A DNA stretch of 14,097 nucleotides, taken from NCBI GenBank assembly GCA_023411775.1, contig JAEYOL010000037.1, positions 1 through 14,097 on the forward strand. The letters are read 5' to 3'. A program made the position numbers and the translations under genes. Numbering within the stretch: position 1 is the stretch's first letter; every line of letters starts with the position of its first letter. This DNA comes from Bacteroidota bacterium. Lineage in GTDB: Bacteria > Bacteroidota > Bacteroidia > Chitinophagales > Chitinophagaceae. Under the pieces are notes generated by a model. It searched no databases and was not told the DNA's origin. It saw only the letters and a program-made list of their open reading frames with translations. Shown in pieces: positions 6,305 through 13,643 of this stretch.

Positions 6305-7411
6305 ATGCATCCCGACCTGTTATACCGGCTGGCGCTAACGCTGATCCCGCATATTGGCCCTATCCAGGCAAAGATTCTTTTGCAGCATTATGATGCACCG
6401 GATATTTTCAAGGCAAGGAAGCGCGAGCTTGAAAAAATTGAAGGCATAGGAACGATCCGCGCCGAAGCGATCAGGAATTTTAGTGATTTTAAAAAAGCCG
6501 AGGAAGAGATTCAGTTTATCCAAAAATTCAGGATCACACCTTTATTTATAACTGATGAGCAATACCCCAGGCGATTACTGAATTGCTATGACCCGCCTAC
6601 CCTGTTATATTTTAAGGGATCGGCCGATCTGAACCAAAGCAAGATCGTGTCGATCATCGGTACCCGCAACAATACCAGCTATGGAAAACATATTACTGAA
6701 AAACTCGTGCAGGGATTAAGTGAGCAAAATATCCTGGTAGTAAGCGGGCTTGCTTTCGGGATCGATGCCATTGCCCATAAAGCTGCCATAAAAAATAATT
6801 GTGCAACGATTGGTGTGCTAGCTCACGGCCTCGACCAGGTCTATCCCAGTCAGCACCTGGGTCTTGCCAAAGAGATGATCAAATCTGGCGGCGGTTTGCT
6901 CACGGAGTTTCGCTCTAAAACAGACCCGGACCGGCATAATTTCCCTACCCGCAACCGCGTGGTGGCGGGCATGAGCGATGCCACCATTGTAGTGGAAACG
7001 GGGCTGAAAGGAGGAAGTATGATCACCGCGGAACTGGCCAATAATTACAACAGGGATGTTTTTGCCTTCCCCGGTAAAATAACCGATCCCAAAAGCGAGG
7101 GCTGCCATTTTCTCGTCCGCAACAACAAAGCCTGGCTATTGACTGATGCCTGCGAACTGCTGGAGATCATGGGTTGGGAGAAAAAAGCTCGGGGTCAGAA
7201 AGAAGCGGCGAAACAAAGAGCGCTATTTATTGACCTAAAACCTGATGAAAAGCTGGTACTCTCTGTTCTGGAAAGGAAAGATAGCATGCATATCGACGAG
7301 ATCAATGCCCGGAGCGGGCTCAGCAGCAGTTCGGTGGCCGCCGCCATCCTGAACCTGGAACTCCAAAATGTAATATTATCTTTACCGGGCAAGCTTTACA
7401 GGCTAGCCTGA
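6305..7411 (+). CDS. dprA: DNA-processing protein DprA
   Basis: DprA binds incoming single-stranded DNA in the cytosol during natural transformation and loads RecA on it. The 368-residue product has an N-terminal helix-hairpin-helix/SAM-like region (about 5-60, LIPHIGPIQAKILL and IEGIGTIRAEAI). It is followed by the Rossmann-like DprA core (about 80-290): SIIGTRNNTSYG at 116-127, SGLAFGIDAIAHKAA at 147-161, GVLAHGLDQVYP, RHNFPTRNRVVAG at 210-222, and ETGLKGGSMITAELA at 231-245. A C-terminal winged-helix domain (about 313-366, LSVLERKDSMHIDEINARSGLS) completes the usual full architecture. The ATG at 6305 gives the normal MHPDLLYRLALTLIP start; the GTG at 6275 would add 10 atypical residues. 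The gene is also kept in non-competent bacteria, so it does not by itself prove competence. Confidence 0.97.
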   Translation: MHPDLLYRLALTLIPHIGPIQAKILLQHYDAPDIFKARKRELEKIEGIGTIRAEAIRNFSDFKKAEEEIQFIQKFRITPLFITDEQYPRRLLNCYDPPTLLYFKGSADLNQSKIVSIIGTRNNTSYGKHITEKLVQGLSEQNILVVSGLAFGIDAIAHKAAIKNNCATIGVLAHGLDQVYPSQHLGLAKEMIKSGGGLLTEFRSKTDPDRHNFPTRNRVVAGMSDATIVVETGLKGGSMITAELANNYNRDVFAFPGKITDPKSEGCHFLVRNNKAWLLTDACELLEIMGWEKKARGQKEAAKQRALFIDLKPDEKLVLSVLERKDSMHIDEINARSGLSSSSVAAAILNLELQNVILSLPGKLYRLA

Positions 7412-7488
7412 AATTTTAGGACCGGGCAACGTAAAGGCTTGTTTTATTGTCATTAGGAGATGCCATTATTATTAATTATCCAGTGTTC

Positions 7489-9570
7489 ATGAGATCTGCA
7501 AAGACCGGAATTGTTTTCGTTTTAATATGTTTATCCGTCTGTGTAAACAAGGCTTTTGGACAACCCTGTACTACCCTTGGTCAAACTCCCTCAACCGCGT
7601 TCCCAGTCTGCGGTACTACAAAGTTCGTTCAGGCCAATGTGCCAATTTGCACGACAAACAACCTCTTTGTGCCGGGATGTTCAGGCGGAAGTTCTAACTA
7701 TGAGAACAAAAATCCATTTTGGTATAAGTTCACCTGTTACACAGCGGGAACCCTGGGCTTCCTGATTACGCCAAATAATCTCAATGATGACTACGACTGG
7801 CAGCTTTATGATATTACCGGACGAGAACCGAATGATGTATTTACAGACAATTCACTGGCAGTGACCGGAAATTGGTCAGGGAATACATCACTTTCAAGCG
7901 CCAGAGGCTACACCGGAATAACTGGAACCAACGCAAGTGGAATCAGCGTTTTTACCTGCGCAACCAATCCACAGGAACTTGGTGGCAGACCTCCTTTTTC
8001 TGATGCGAGCACCTTTAATAAAATGCCTACCCTTATTGAGGGACACGAATATATTTTGTTGGTAAGCCATTACACAAATTCTCAAAGCGGTTATTCATTG
8101 TCGTTTGAAGGCGGAACGGCGGTGATTGCAGATCCTTCGGATCCGCATCTCGATAAAGCAACGACAAGTTGCGATGGTGCCAGGATCACGGTGAAGTTGA
8201 ATAAGAAAATGAAATGCAGCAGCCTTTCAACCAATGGATCTGAGTTTAGCCTGGTGCCTGCAACCACTACGATCGTTTCAGCCGAAGCGGTTAACTGCTC
8301 ATCTTCTTTTGATTTCGATGAGGTAGTGCTCACGCTTGCTGCACCACTTGCTTCCAACGACTACCAGCTGGTGATCAACGCGGGTAGTGATGGTAATTCC
8401 CTGCTCGATAATTGCGACCGTGAAATTCCCAGTGGTGAGCAGGCTGCATTCAAATACTTTATACCCCAACCTATCCCGATTGACAGTGTAGGCCAGGCGG
8501 GCTGTGCACCAGGATCAATAAAATTATATTTCAGCAAAAAAATCGACTGCAGTACGATTGCGGCGGATGGCAGCAATTTCCTGGTTAACGGTCCAACTCC
8601 CGTTACGGTTACCGGTGCTTCAGGCGACTGTACCAACGGACTTAGTGATATTATCACGGTTAAATTTTCCCAACCCATTTTTACAAAAGGGTTGTATACC
8701 GTGGTTCCTAAACTAAGCGTGAATGGCGGCGCTGTTGTAGATGAATGTGGACAGGTGATACAACCCGCTCCCGTCAATTTCAGTACTGTCGATACGGTTT
8801 CGGCGCTATTTAATTACAACAACGAGATGGGCTGCCGGATGGATACCCTGAGCTTTTCTCATAATGGCGCCCACGATGTGAACAGTTGGAACTGGTCCTT
8901 TAACAACAGTGTAACCGCAACGACTCCTTCATATACCATTGTCTTTCCCGCAAGCAGCAGTAATACTGTGCAACTGGTCGTCAGCAACGGTGTGTGTAGC
9001 GACACCAGTAACCAGTCCATTGTGCTGGATAATGAAGTGATCGCAGGTTTTAATATACCCGATGTGATCTGTCCGGGAGATCCTATGACGCCGGAGAATA
9101 CCAGTACAGGTTTGATCGATCAGTGGAACTGGCATTATGATGTGCTGACACGCAACACCGAGGAGCATCCGACGCCTTACCTGTTCCCCCCGGCCAGTGT
9201 TGAAAAGAATTATAACATTAAACTGGTGGCGACAAACACAACGCTGGGTTGCAGCGACAGCGTTTCAAAAACACTAAAAGTACTGGCTAACTGTTATATT
9301 GCTGTACCTACGGCATTTACACCCAATGGGGATGGTTTAAATGATTTTCTTTATCCCACCAACGCCATCAAGGCTGATAACCTTCAGTTCAAAGTCTTCA
9401 ACCGCTGGGGACAGCTCGTATTTTCTTCCCGCAGCTGGCAGGATAAATGGAATGGTAAGTTCAAAGGCATCGAACAAAACGCCGGCGTCTATGTCTGGTT
9501 CCTCGAATACACTCACAGGGATACCGGGCAGAAGGTGTTTCAAAAGGGGACAACGACTTTGATTAGGTAA
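7489..9570 (+). CDS. Large secreted protein with Ig-like and PKD domains and a type B T9SS sorting domain (CHU_C)
   Basis: The product has 693 residues from the ATG at 7489, which gives a signal peptide MRSAKTGIVFVLICLSVCVN-KAFGQ; a TTG at 7447 would add 14 residues in front. The N-terminal part (about 26-212) is a cysteine-containing beta domain of pre-peptidase/PPC look (NPFWYKFTCYTAGTLGFLI). Two related Ig-like domains of the SbsA/Big_5 kind follow (about 228-325 and 338-432). They share ITVKLNKKMKCSSLSTNGSEF versus IKLYFSKKIDCSTIAADGSNF and an N/D-C-D or DECG near their ends. Then come two PKD-like domains (about 436-515 and 516-598; VNSWNWSF and IDQWNWHY). The last 92 residues are the gliding-motility-associated CHU_C domain: AVPTAFTPNGDGLNDFLYP, FKVFNRWGQLVF, WDG-like DKWNG, and GVYVW. 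This predicts export by Sec, passage through T9SS and surface display or release. No catalytic domain is seen, so an adhesin or matrix role is inferred. Confidence 0.92.
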   Translation: MRSAKTGIVFVLICLSVCVNKAFGQPCTTLGQTPSTAFPVCGTTKFVQANVPICTTNNLFVPGCSGGSSNYENKNPFWYKFTCYTAGTLGFLITPNNLNDDYDWQLYDITGREPNDVFTDNSLAVTGNWSGNTSLSSARGYTGITGTNASGISVFTCATNPQELGGRPPFSDASTFNKMPTLIEGHEYILLVSHYTNSQSGYSLSFEGGTAVIADPSDPHLDKATTSCDGARITVKLNKKMKCSSLSTNGSEFSLVPATTTIVSAEAVNCSSSFDFDEVVLTLAAPLASNDYQLVINAGSDGNSLLDNCDREIPSGEQAAFKYFIPQPIPIDSVGQAGCAPGSIKLYFSKKIDCSTIAADGSNFLVNGPTPVTVTGASGDCTNGLSDIITVKFSQPIFTKGLYTVVPKLSVNGGAVVDECGQVIQPAPVNFSTVDTVSALFNYNNEMGCRMDTLSFSHNGAHDVNSWNWSFNNSVTATTPSYTIVFPASSSNTVQLVVSNGVCSDTSNQSIVLDNEVIAGFNIPDVICPGDPMTPENTSTGLIDQWNWHYDVLTRNTEEHPTPYLFPPASVEKNYNIKLVATNTTLGCSDSVSKTLKVLANCYIAVPTAFTPNGDGLNDFLYPTNAIKADNLQFKVFNRWGQLVFSSRSWQDKWNGKFKGIEQNAGVYVWFLEYTHRDTGQKVFQKGTTTLIR

Positions 9571-9572
9571 GA

Positions 9573-9740
9573 TTATTGGAATTGGAAATTAGTAATTTGG
9601 ATTTGGGGGGGTAATCCCAGGCCACACTTACTTTCGCCGTTTCCGCAGTGTACGCTTTGATTTTCTTTAACCTTGGACTCAAATGAACCACGGCGTGCAA
9701 AGAGTACATGGTTTTTCTTAATGTGAAGACTGGCAGGCAT
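9573..9740 (-). CDS. Possible small open frame in guaB-upstream spacer (doubtful)
   Basis: On the minus strand an ATG at 9740 opens 55 codons to a TAA at 9573; a GTG at 9764 would give 63. The peptide begins MPASLHIKKNHVLFARRGSF, is rich in Lys/Arg and contains a two-cysteine stretch CGNGESKCGLG. It ends in residues encoded by low-complexity AT-rich DNA, which speaks against a real gene. There is no clear promoter or signal peptide. I do not recognise it. It may be a chance frame through a structured or repeated element that occupies the same DNA. Confidence 0.2.
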   Translation of the reverse strand: MPASLHIKKNHVLFARRGSFESKVKENQSVHCGNGESKCGLGLPPQIQITNFQFQ

Positions 9741-9777
9741 CTTACTAAGATCAGGGTCTCCCACCTAATCCCAAATT
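9594..9777. repeat. About 180-bp intergenic element with imperfect inverted ends
   Basis: The 250-bp gap between the CHU_C gene and guaB contains an unexplained unit. Its left end AATTTGGATTTGGGGGGG (9594-9611) and the reverse complement of its right end, AATTTGGGATTAGGTGGG (from 9777 down), align at about 15 of 19 positions with one gap. Inside is a stem TGTACGCTTTG (9649-9659) with CAAAGAGTACA (9698-9708), 11 pairs with one mismatch. There is also a small hairpin ATCTTA-C-TAAGAT (9739-9751) and a direct repeat TAATCCCA (9612-9619 and 9766-9773). This could be a MITE-like dispersed repeat or a small structured RNA. I found no match to 6S, SRP, RNase P or tmRNA signatures. Function unknown. 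Confidence 0.4.
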
Positions 9778-9781
9778 CCAA

Positions 9782-9799
9782 ACCCGATATCTATCGGGT
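9782..9799. repeat. Perfect 8-bp palindrome upstream of guaB
   Basis: ACCCGATA-TC-TATCGGGT is a perfect inverted repeat with 8-bp arms. It ends 10 bases before the guaB -7 box and would overlap the -33 region. It could be an operator, or a hairpin ending transcription from upstream, although no T-run follows on the plus strand. It may also be a copy of a dispersed palindromic repeat. The palindrome is certain; its role is inference. Confidence 0.55.
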
Positions 9800-9809
9800 C
9801 CAAATTCCC

Positions 9810-9817
9810 TATCTTTG
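9810..9817 (+). promoter_or_regulatory. guaB -7 promoter element, almost touching the start codon
   Basis: TATCTTTG matches TAnnTTTG exactly and is followed by CAC and the ATG at 9821. Transcription starting a few bases after this box would give a leaderless mRNA. This also decides the start: the in-frame TTG at 9815 lies inside the box and cannot be the initiator. No good -33 TTTG is seen; the palindrome at 9782-9799 occupies that place. Confidence 0.65.
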
Positions 9818-9820
9818 CAC

Positions 9821-11317
9821 ATGGCAACAAGAAATTCCCCCTCTACAACCAACAATTCTCAGAAATTTTTCGGCGAAGGACTGACATTCGATGACGTTTT
9901 GCTCGTACCCGGCTACAGCCAGGTGCTGCCGCGCGATGTAGATATCAGGACCCGTCTCACCAAAGACATAACCCTCAATGTCCCACTTCTTTCGGCGGCG
10001 ATGGATACCGTTACTGAAGCCTCACTGGCTATGGCACTGGCGCGTGAGGGCGGGCTTGGCATTTTACATAAAAACATGTCGATCGAGCAACAGGCCAACC
10101 AGGTCCGAAAGGTTAAGCGTAGTGAAAGTGGTCTGATCCTCGATCCTATTACCCTTCTCGAAAATGCGACGATCGGTGATGCATTAAAATTGATGCGGGA
10201 CAACAAAATTGGCGGTATCCCCATCGTAGACAAGAATGGTAAACTCACCGGAATCCTTACCAACCGCGACCTGCGTTTTGAGAAAGATGTAAAAATGAAG
10301 ATCAGTGAAGTGATGACTTCGGAAAACCTGATCACGGCACCGGAAGGCACAGATCTGAAAAAAGCGGAGAAAATTCTTCGTCAATATAAAATTGAAAAGC
10401 TACCTGTGGTGGATAAATCAGGTAAACTGATAGGGCTTATCACCTACCGTGATATTTTACAGCTATACAGTTTCCCCAATGCATTAAAAGACAAATACGG
10501 TCGGCTCTTAGTAGGCGCCGGTGTTGGTATTACCCGCGATTTTCTTGACAGGGTATCCGCTTTGAAGCAGGTTGGCGCCGATGTGATCGCACTCGACAGC
10601 GCACACGGTCATAGCAAAGGCGTGATCGACGCATTGAAACAGGTAAAAAAGAATTTTAAATCCCTTAATGTTATTGCTGGTAATGTTGGTACAGCCGCAG
10701 GTGCCAAGGCGCTTGCCGAAGCTGGTGCAGATGCAGTGAAAGTTGGAATAGGTCCCGGATCTATTTGCACCACACGTATCGTAGCGGGTTCGGGTATGCC
10801 GCAACTCACTGCCATCATGGAAGCCTATAGTATACTAAAACCATTGAACATACCACTGATCGCCGATGGTGGCATCCGTTATACAGGTGATATGGTAAAA
10901 GCGCTCGCAGCCGGTGCCGATTGTGTGATGATGGGCAGCATATTCGCGGGCACTGAAGAAAGTCCAGGTGAAACTATTATCTATGAAGGCAGGAAGTTTA
11001 AGGAATACCGTGGCATGGGTTCGCTCGGCGCCATGGCCACCGGCAGCAGTGACCGCTATTTCCAGGATCCTGAAGAGGATGTAAAGAAATTTGTACCTGA
11101 AGGAATTGAAGGACGCGTAGCATATAAAGGAACATTGAAAGAAGTCGTGTACCAATATGTAGGCGGACTGCGTGCAGGCATGGGCTATTGTGGTGCCGGT
11201 GATCTTGCCGCACTCAAAAACGCAAGTTTTGTCAAGATCACCAACGCGGGTATGCGCGAAAGCCACGCTCACGATATCGAGATCACGAAAGAAGCTCCAA
11301 ACTATAGCAGAAAATAA
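9821..11317 (+). CDS. guaB: Inosine-5'-monophosphate dehydrogenase
   Basis: GuaB oxidises IMP to XMP with NAD+, the committed step to GMP, in the cytosol as a tetramer. The 498-residue product has the usual length and order. The barrel start is GLTFDDVLLVPGYSQVLP (20-37) and SAAMDTVTEASLA (58-70). Two CBS domains are inserted at about 105-215 (IGGIPIVDKNGKLTGILTNRD and IEKLPVVDKSGKLIGLITYRD). The second barrel half carries DSAHGHSKGV, the catalytic loop KVGIGPGSICTTR with Cys316, ADGGIRYTGD (348-357), GSLGAMATGSSDRYFQ and the mobile flap VPEGIEGRVAYKG, whose Arg432 is the catalytic arginine. The ATG at 9821 is chosen because it follows the promoter box directly. The deoxyribonucleotidase gene follows after 36 bases and may share the transcript. 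Confidence 0.98.
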   Translation: MATRNSPSTTNNSQKFFGEGLTFDDVLLVPGYSQVLPRDVDIRTRLTKDITLNVPLLSAAMDTVTEASLAMALAREGGLGILHKNMSIEQQANQVRKVKRSESGLILDPITLLENATIGDALKLMRDNKIGGIPIVDKNGKLTGILTNRDLRFEKDVKMKISEVMTSENLITAPEGTDLKKAEKILRQYKIEKLPVVDKSGKLIGLITYRDILQLYSFPNALKDKYGRLLVGAGVGITRDFLDRVSALKQVGADVIALDSAHGHSKGVIDALKQVKKNFKSLNVIAGNVGTAAGAKALAEAGADAVKVGIGPGSICTTRIVAGSGMPQLTAIMEAYSILKPLNIPLIADGGIRYTGDMVKALAAGADCVMMGSIFAGTEESPGETIIYEGRKFKEYRGMGSLGAMATGSSDRYFQDPEEDVKKFVPEGIEGRVAYKGTLKEVVYQYVGGLRAGMGYCGAGDLAALKNASFVKITNAGMRESHAHDIEITKEAPNYSRK

Positions 11318-11353
11318 TGTGCTGACATATTAAAAGATCAAAGCCGAAAGTTC

Positions 11354-11872
11354 ATGCAAAGAATAGCTGTTGACATGGATGGTGTATTGTCCGATACCGT
11401 CGAACAATTTATTGCCTGGGAATACCGAGAGAATGGTATCAAAAGAACGATCGATGAATTGATGGGTAAACCCGAACTTGAAGTATTCCCCAATTCAAAA
11501 AAATACCTGCATACAAAAGATTTTTTCCGTACCACATCGGTGATCAAAGACAGCCAGGAAATCCTTGAGCGGCTGAATAAAAAATACCAGGTCTTCATTG
11601 TATCTGCTGCAACTGAATTCCCACAAAGTCTTACGGAAAAACAGGCATGGCTCAATGAATATTTTCCATTTATAACCTGGCAGCAAATGGTTTTTTGTGG
11701 TTCCAAGGAGATCATCCAGGCTGATATCATGATCGACGATCATTTCAAAAATCTCAATGGGTTTAATGGCGAACTGAGTATCCTGTTTACCCAGCCGCAC
11801 AATGCCCATGCCGACAATGGACGACATAGAAGGGTGCATAGCTGGGAGGAGATTGGTGTGTTGTTACTGTAA
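11354..11872 (+). CDS. 5'(3')-deoxyribonucleotidase, NT5C-type HAD phosphatase
   Basis: The 172-residue product is a HAD-superfamily hydrolase of the NT5C family, which removes phosphate from deoxyribonucleoside monophosphates and so trims dNMP pools. Motif I is DMDGVLSDT with nucleophile Asp7 and acid/base Asp9. Motif II is FIVSAATEFP with Ser84. Motif III Lys118 lies in FCGSKEII. Motif IV is ADIMIDDH with Asp128 and Asp129. The short helical cap between motifs I and II (about 17-70, AWEYRENGIKRTIDELMGK) fits NT5C. It starts 36 bases after the guaB stop without a visible promoter, so co-transcription with guaB is likely and functionally sensible. Substrate choice is inferred from the family only. 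Confidence 0.9.
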   Translation: MQRIAVDMDGVLSDTVEQFIAWEYRENGIKRTIDELMGKPELEVFPNSKKYLHTKDFFRTTSVIKDSQEILERLNKKYQVFIVSAATEFPQSLTEKQAWLNEYFPFITWQQMVFCGSKEIIQADIMIDDHFKNLNGFNGELSILFTQPHNAHADNGRHRRVHSWEEIGVLLL

Positions 11873-11898
11873 TTGGGCGTTAGGAATTGGGAATTAGG
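11871..11898 (+). repeat. Four-unit degenerate heptamer repeat (AATTGGG type)
   Basis: Four contiguous 7-base units lie here: AATTGGG, CGTTAGG, AATTGGG and AATTAGG. The array begins on the last two bases of the deoxyribonucleotidase stop codon and fills the start of the 138-bp spacer before lnt. Similar TTGGAA/TTAG motifs appear at 9576-9606 and, inverted, at 9765-9781. It is probably a simple repeat of intergenic DNA; function unknown. Confidence 0.6.
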
Positions 11899-11899
11899 T

Positions 11900-11932
11900 C
11901 ACGATGTCTGGATGGCAATCGTGTCAATGCTT
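11900..11932 (+). terminator. Weak possible terminator hairpin before lnt
   Basis: CACGAT (11900-11905) and ATCGTG (11918-11923) form a perfect 6-bp stem with a 12-base loop, and the stretch TCAATGC then TTTTTATT follows. The T-run begins several bases after the stem and the loop is wide, so this is a poor intrinsic terminator. It is the only candidate between the guaB/deoxyribonucleotidase pair and lnt. Confidence 0.25.
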
Positions 11933-12010
11933 TTTATTACGTAAAGAAGCTTACCGACTTCCCGGCCTTTTCATACCCAACATCTGTTATTTTTACAAAA
12001 ATTACAATTC

Positions 12011-13639
12011 GTGAAGCGATACCAGGACCTGTTCATAGCCCTCTTAGGCGGCATTTTACTTTGGGCTGCCTGGCCGGTTTCTTCTTTTACTTTCCTCATA
12101 TTTATCGCATGGGTTCCATTGCTGATAGTGGAAGACCGTGTTGGTAGCTGGAAACGCCTGTTGGCTTTCTGTTACCTTCATATGCTGGTCTGGAATGTGG
12201 CAACTACCTGGTGGGTATGGAATGCAAGTGCAGTGGGTGCCATGGGCGCCTTTTTAGCCAATAGCCTGATCATGTGTGTGCCCTGGCTGCTTTTTTATTT
12301 TACCAAAAAGAAATTCGGCAGGTGGATTGGTTATGGCTCACTGATCATCTACTGGCTAAGCTTCGAGTATATTCACCACAACTGGGAATTGAGCTGGCCC
12401 TGGCTTACGCTGGGGAATGCCTTTGCTACGCAGACCGGGTGGGTACAATGGTATGAATACACAGGCAGCTCAGGAGGCTCGCTCTGGGTATGGCTCGCCA
12501 ATATTGTTGCCTTCTTTATTTTTTGTGAGTACCAGCGCCAGGGAAGAACACGCTCCTATTTTGCAGGGCTCGGTGTATGGATCGCGATCATTGCCTTTCC
12601 CATTATCGCCTCAAGACTGATCTCAACTGGGGAAAGAAAGCAGGTGGCAGCTTCTATGACCAGCACAACCAAAAACGTTGTGGTCGTTCAACCGAATGTG
12701 GACCCCTATACAGAAAAATTTACCGGATCTATCGAATCGCAGATCCAAAAACTGGTCGTACTGTCCGAAAAACTCATGGACGATAACACATCGCTGGTTG
12801 TCTGGCCGGAAACTGCCATCCCCGCACAGGTATGGGAACACCAGATCAAGGAAAATTTTTTCTATTACCCGGTGTGGTCATTTTTAAACCGACATCCTTT
12901 TACAACGCTGTTGACGGGTATTGACAGCTATAAAAATTATGGAACCAATAAAAACGATGCTCCTTCTACTTCGCGGTTTGATGAGGAATCGGGTACCTAT
13001 TATGACGCCTTCAACACCGCTGCTTTTTTTGAAGCCGATACCAGCATTCAACTTTATCACAAGGCCAAGCTGGTTCCGGGTGTTGAAACACTACCATCGT
13101 TCTTAAATTTTATGGGCAAATGGTTTGAAAGCTTTGGCGGCATCAGTGGCACCCTGGGGAGAGATTCTGAAAGAAAGGTTTTTGCAGGCTGGGACAATTA
13201 TTATAAATCAGCGCCGATCATTTGTTATGAAAGTATCTATAGCGATTACATCACTGAATATGTTCGCAAGGGCGCCAATATTCTTACCATCATCACCAAT
13301 GATGGATGGTGGGGGAATACACCCGGGTACAAACAGCACATGAATTATGGCAGGCTTCGCGCTATTGAAACACGTAAATGGGTGGCACGAAGCGCTAATA
13401 CCGGCATCAGTTGCTTTATCGATCCATTGGGAAATGTGATCAATCCCCAGCCATGGGATATTGCGTCATCCATCAAGCTTTCCATACCCATCGATAACCG
13501 GCAAACTTTTTTTGTAAAATATGGGGATATGCTTTCCCGAAGCGCTATCGCGGTATGCATCTTGTTGCTCGTACTATTGGTAACGGCTATTATTCTAAAT
13601 CGTTTCTTACACAAAACGATCCCTTACCTACAAAAATGA
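12011..13639 (+). CDS. lnt: Apolipoprotein N-acyltransferase
   Basis: Lnt adds the third acyl chain to the N-terminal cysteine of lipoproteins in the inner membrane, using phospholipid as donor. The 542-residue protein has several N-terminal membrane helices (roughly 6-42, 52-72, 78-98, 107-122, 158-202), a periplasmic nitrilase-fold domain (about 222-495) and a last helix (511-530). The catalytic triad is complete: Glu267 in VVWPETAIP, Lys351 in LYHKAKLVPGVE, and Cys405 in IICYESIY; Glu359 and Glu407 match the further essential glutamates. VPGVE in place of the proteobacterial VPFGE is what I expect in Bacteroidota. The start is a GTG at 12011, giving MKRYQDLFIALLGGILLWAAWP; no suitable ATG lies nearby in frame. 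A near-consensus -7 box, TATTTTTA (11988-11995), lies 15 bases upstream. Confidence 0.96.
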   Translation: MKRYQDLFIALLGGILLWAAWPVSSFTFLIFIAWVPLLIVEDRVGSWKRLLAFCYLHMLVWNVATTWWVWNASAVGAMGAFLANSLIMCVPWLLFYFTKKKFGRWIGYGSLIIYWLSFEYIHHNWELSWPWLTLGNAFATQTGWVQWYEYTGSSGGSLWVWLANIVAFFIFCEYQRQGRTRSYFAGLGVWIAIIAFPIIASRLISTGERKQVAASMTSTTKNVVVVQPNVDPYTEKFTGSIESQIQKLVVLSEKLMDDNTSLVVWPETAIPAQVWEHQIKENFFYYPVWSFLNRHPFTTLLTGIDSYKNYGTNKNDAPSTSRFDEESGTYYDAFNTAAFFEADTSIQLYHKAKLVPGVETLPSFLNFMGKWFESFGGISGTLGRDSERKVFAGWDNYYKSAPIICYESIYSDYITEYVRKGANILTIITNDGWWGNTPGYKQHMNYGRLRAIETRKWVARSANTGISCFIDPLGNVINPQPWDIASSIKLSIPIDNRQTFFVKYGDMLSRSAIAVCILLLVLLVTAIILNRFLHKTIPYLQK

Positions 13640-13643
13640 TGGC

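Noticed and set aside
8361..8777. Long minus-strand open frame (138 codons) opposite the CHU_C gene
   Set aside because: It lies wholly inside a gene with clear Ig and CHU_C domains on the plus strand. Its peptide has no recognisable domain, signal or promoter. It is an antisense shadow.
9605..9611. Run of seven G as a phase-variation switch
   Set aside because: It lies in non-coding DNA about 35 bp after a stop codon and over 200 bp before guaB. There is no plausible frame or promoter spacing for it to switch.
9571..9820. Known small RNA (6S, SRP RNA, tmRNA, RNase P RNA) or tRNA in the guaB-upstream gap
   Set aside because: None of the conserved sequence signatures I know for these RNAs is present on either strand. 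The structured element stays unassigned.
10835..11272. Minus-strand open frame (145 codons) opposite guaB, and another at 9913-10350
   Set aside because: Both mirror the codon bias of a highly conserved enzyme gene and encode no recognisable protein.
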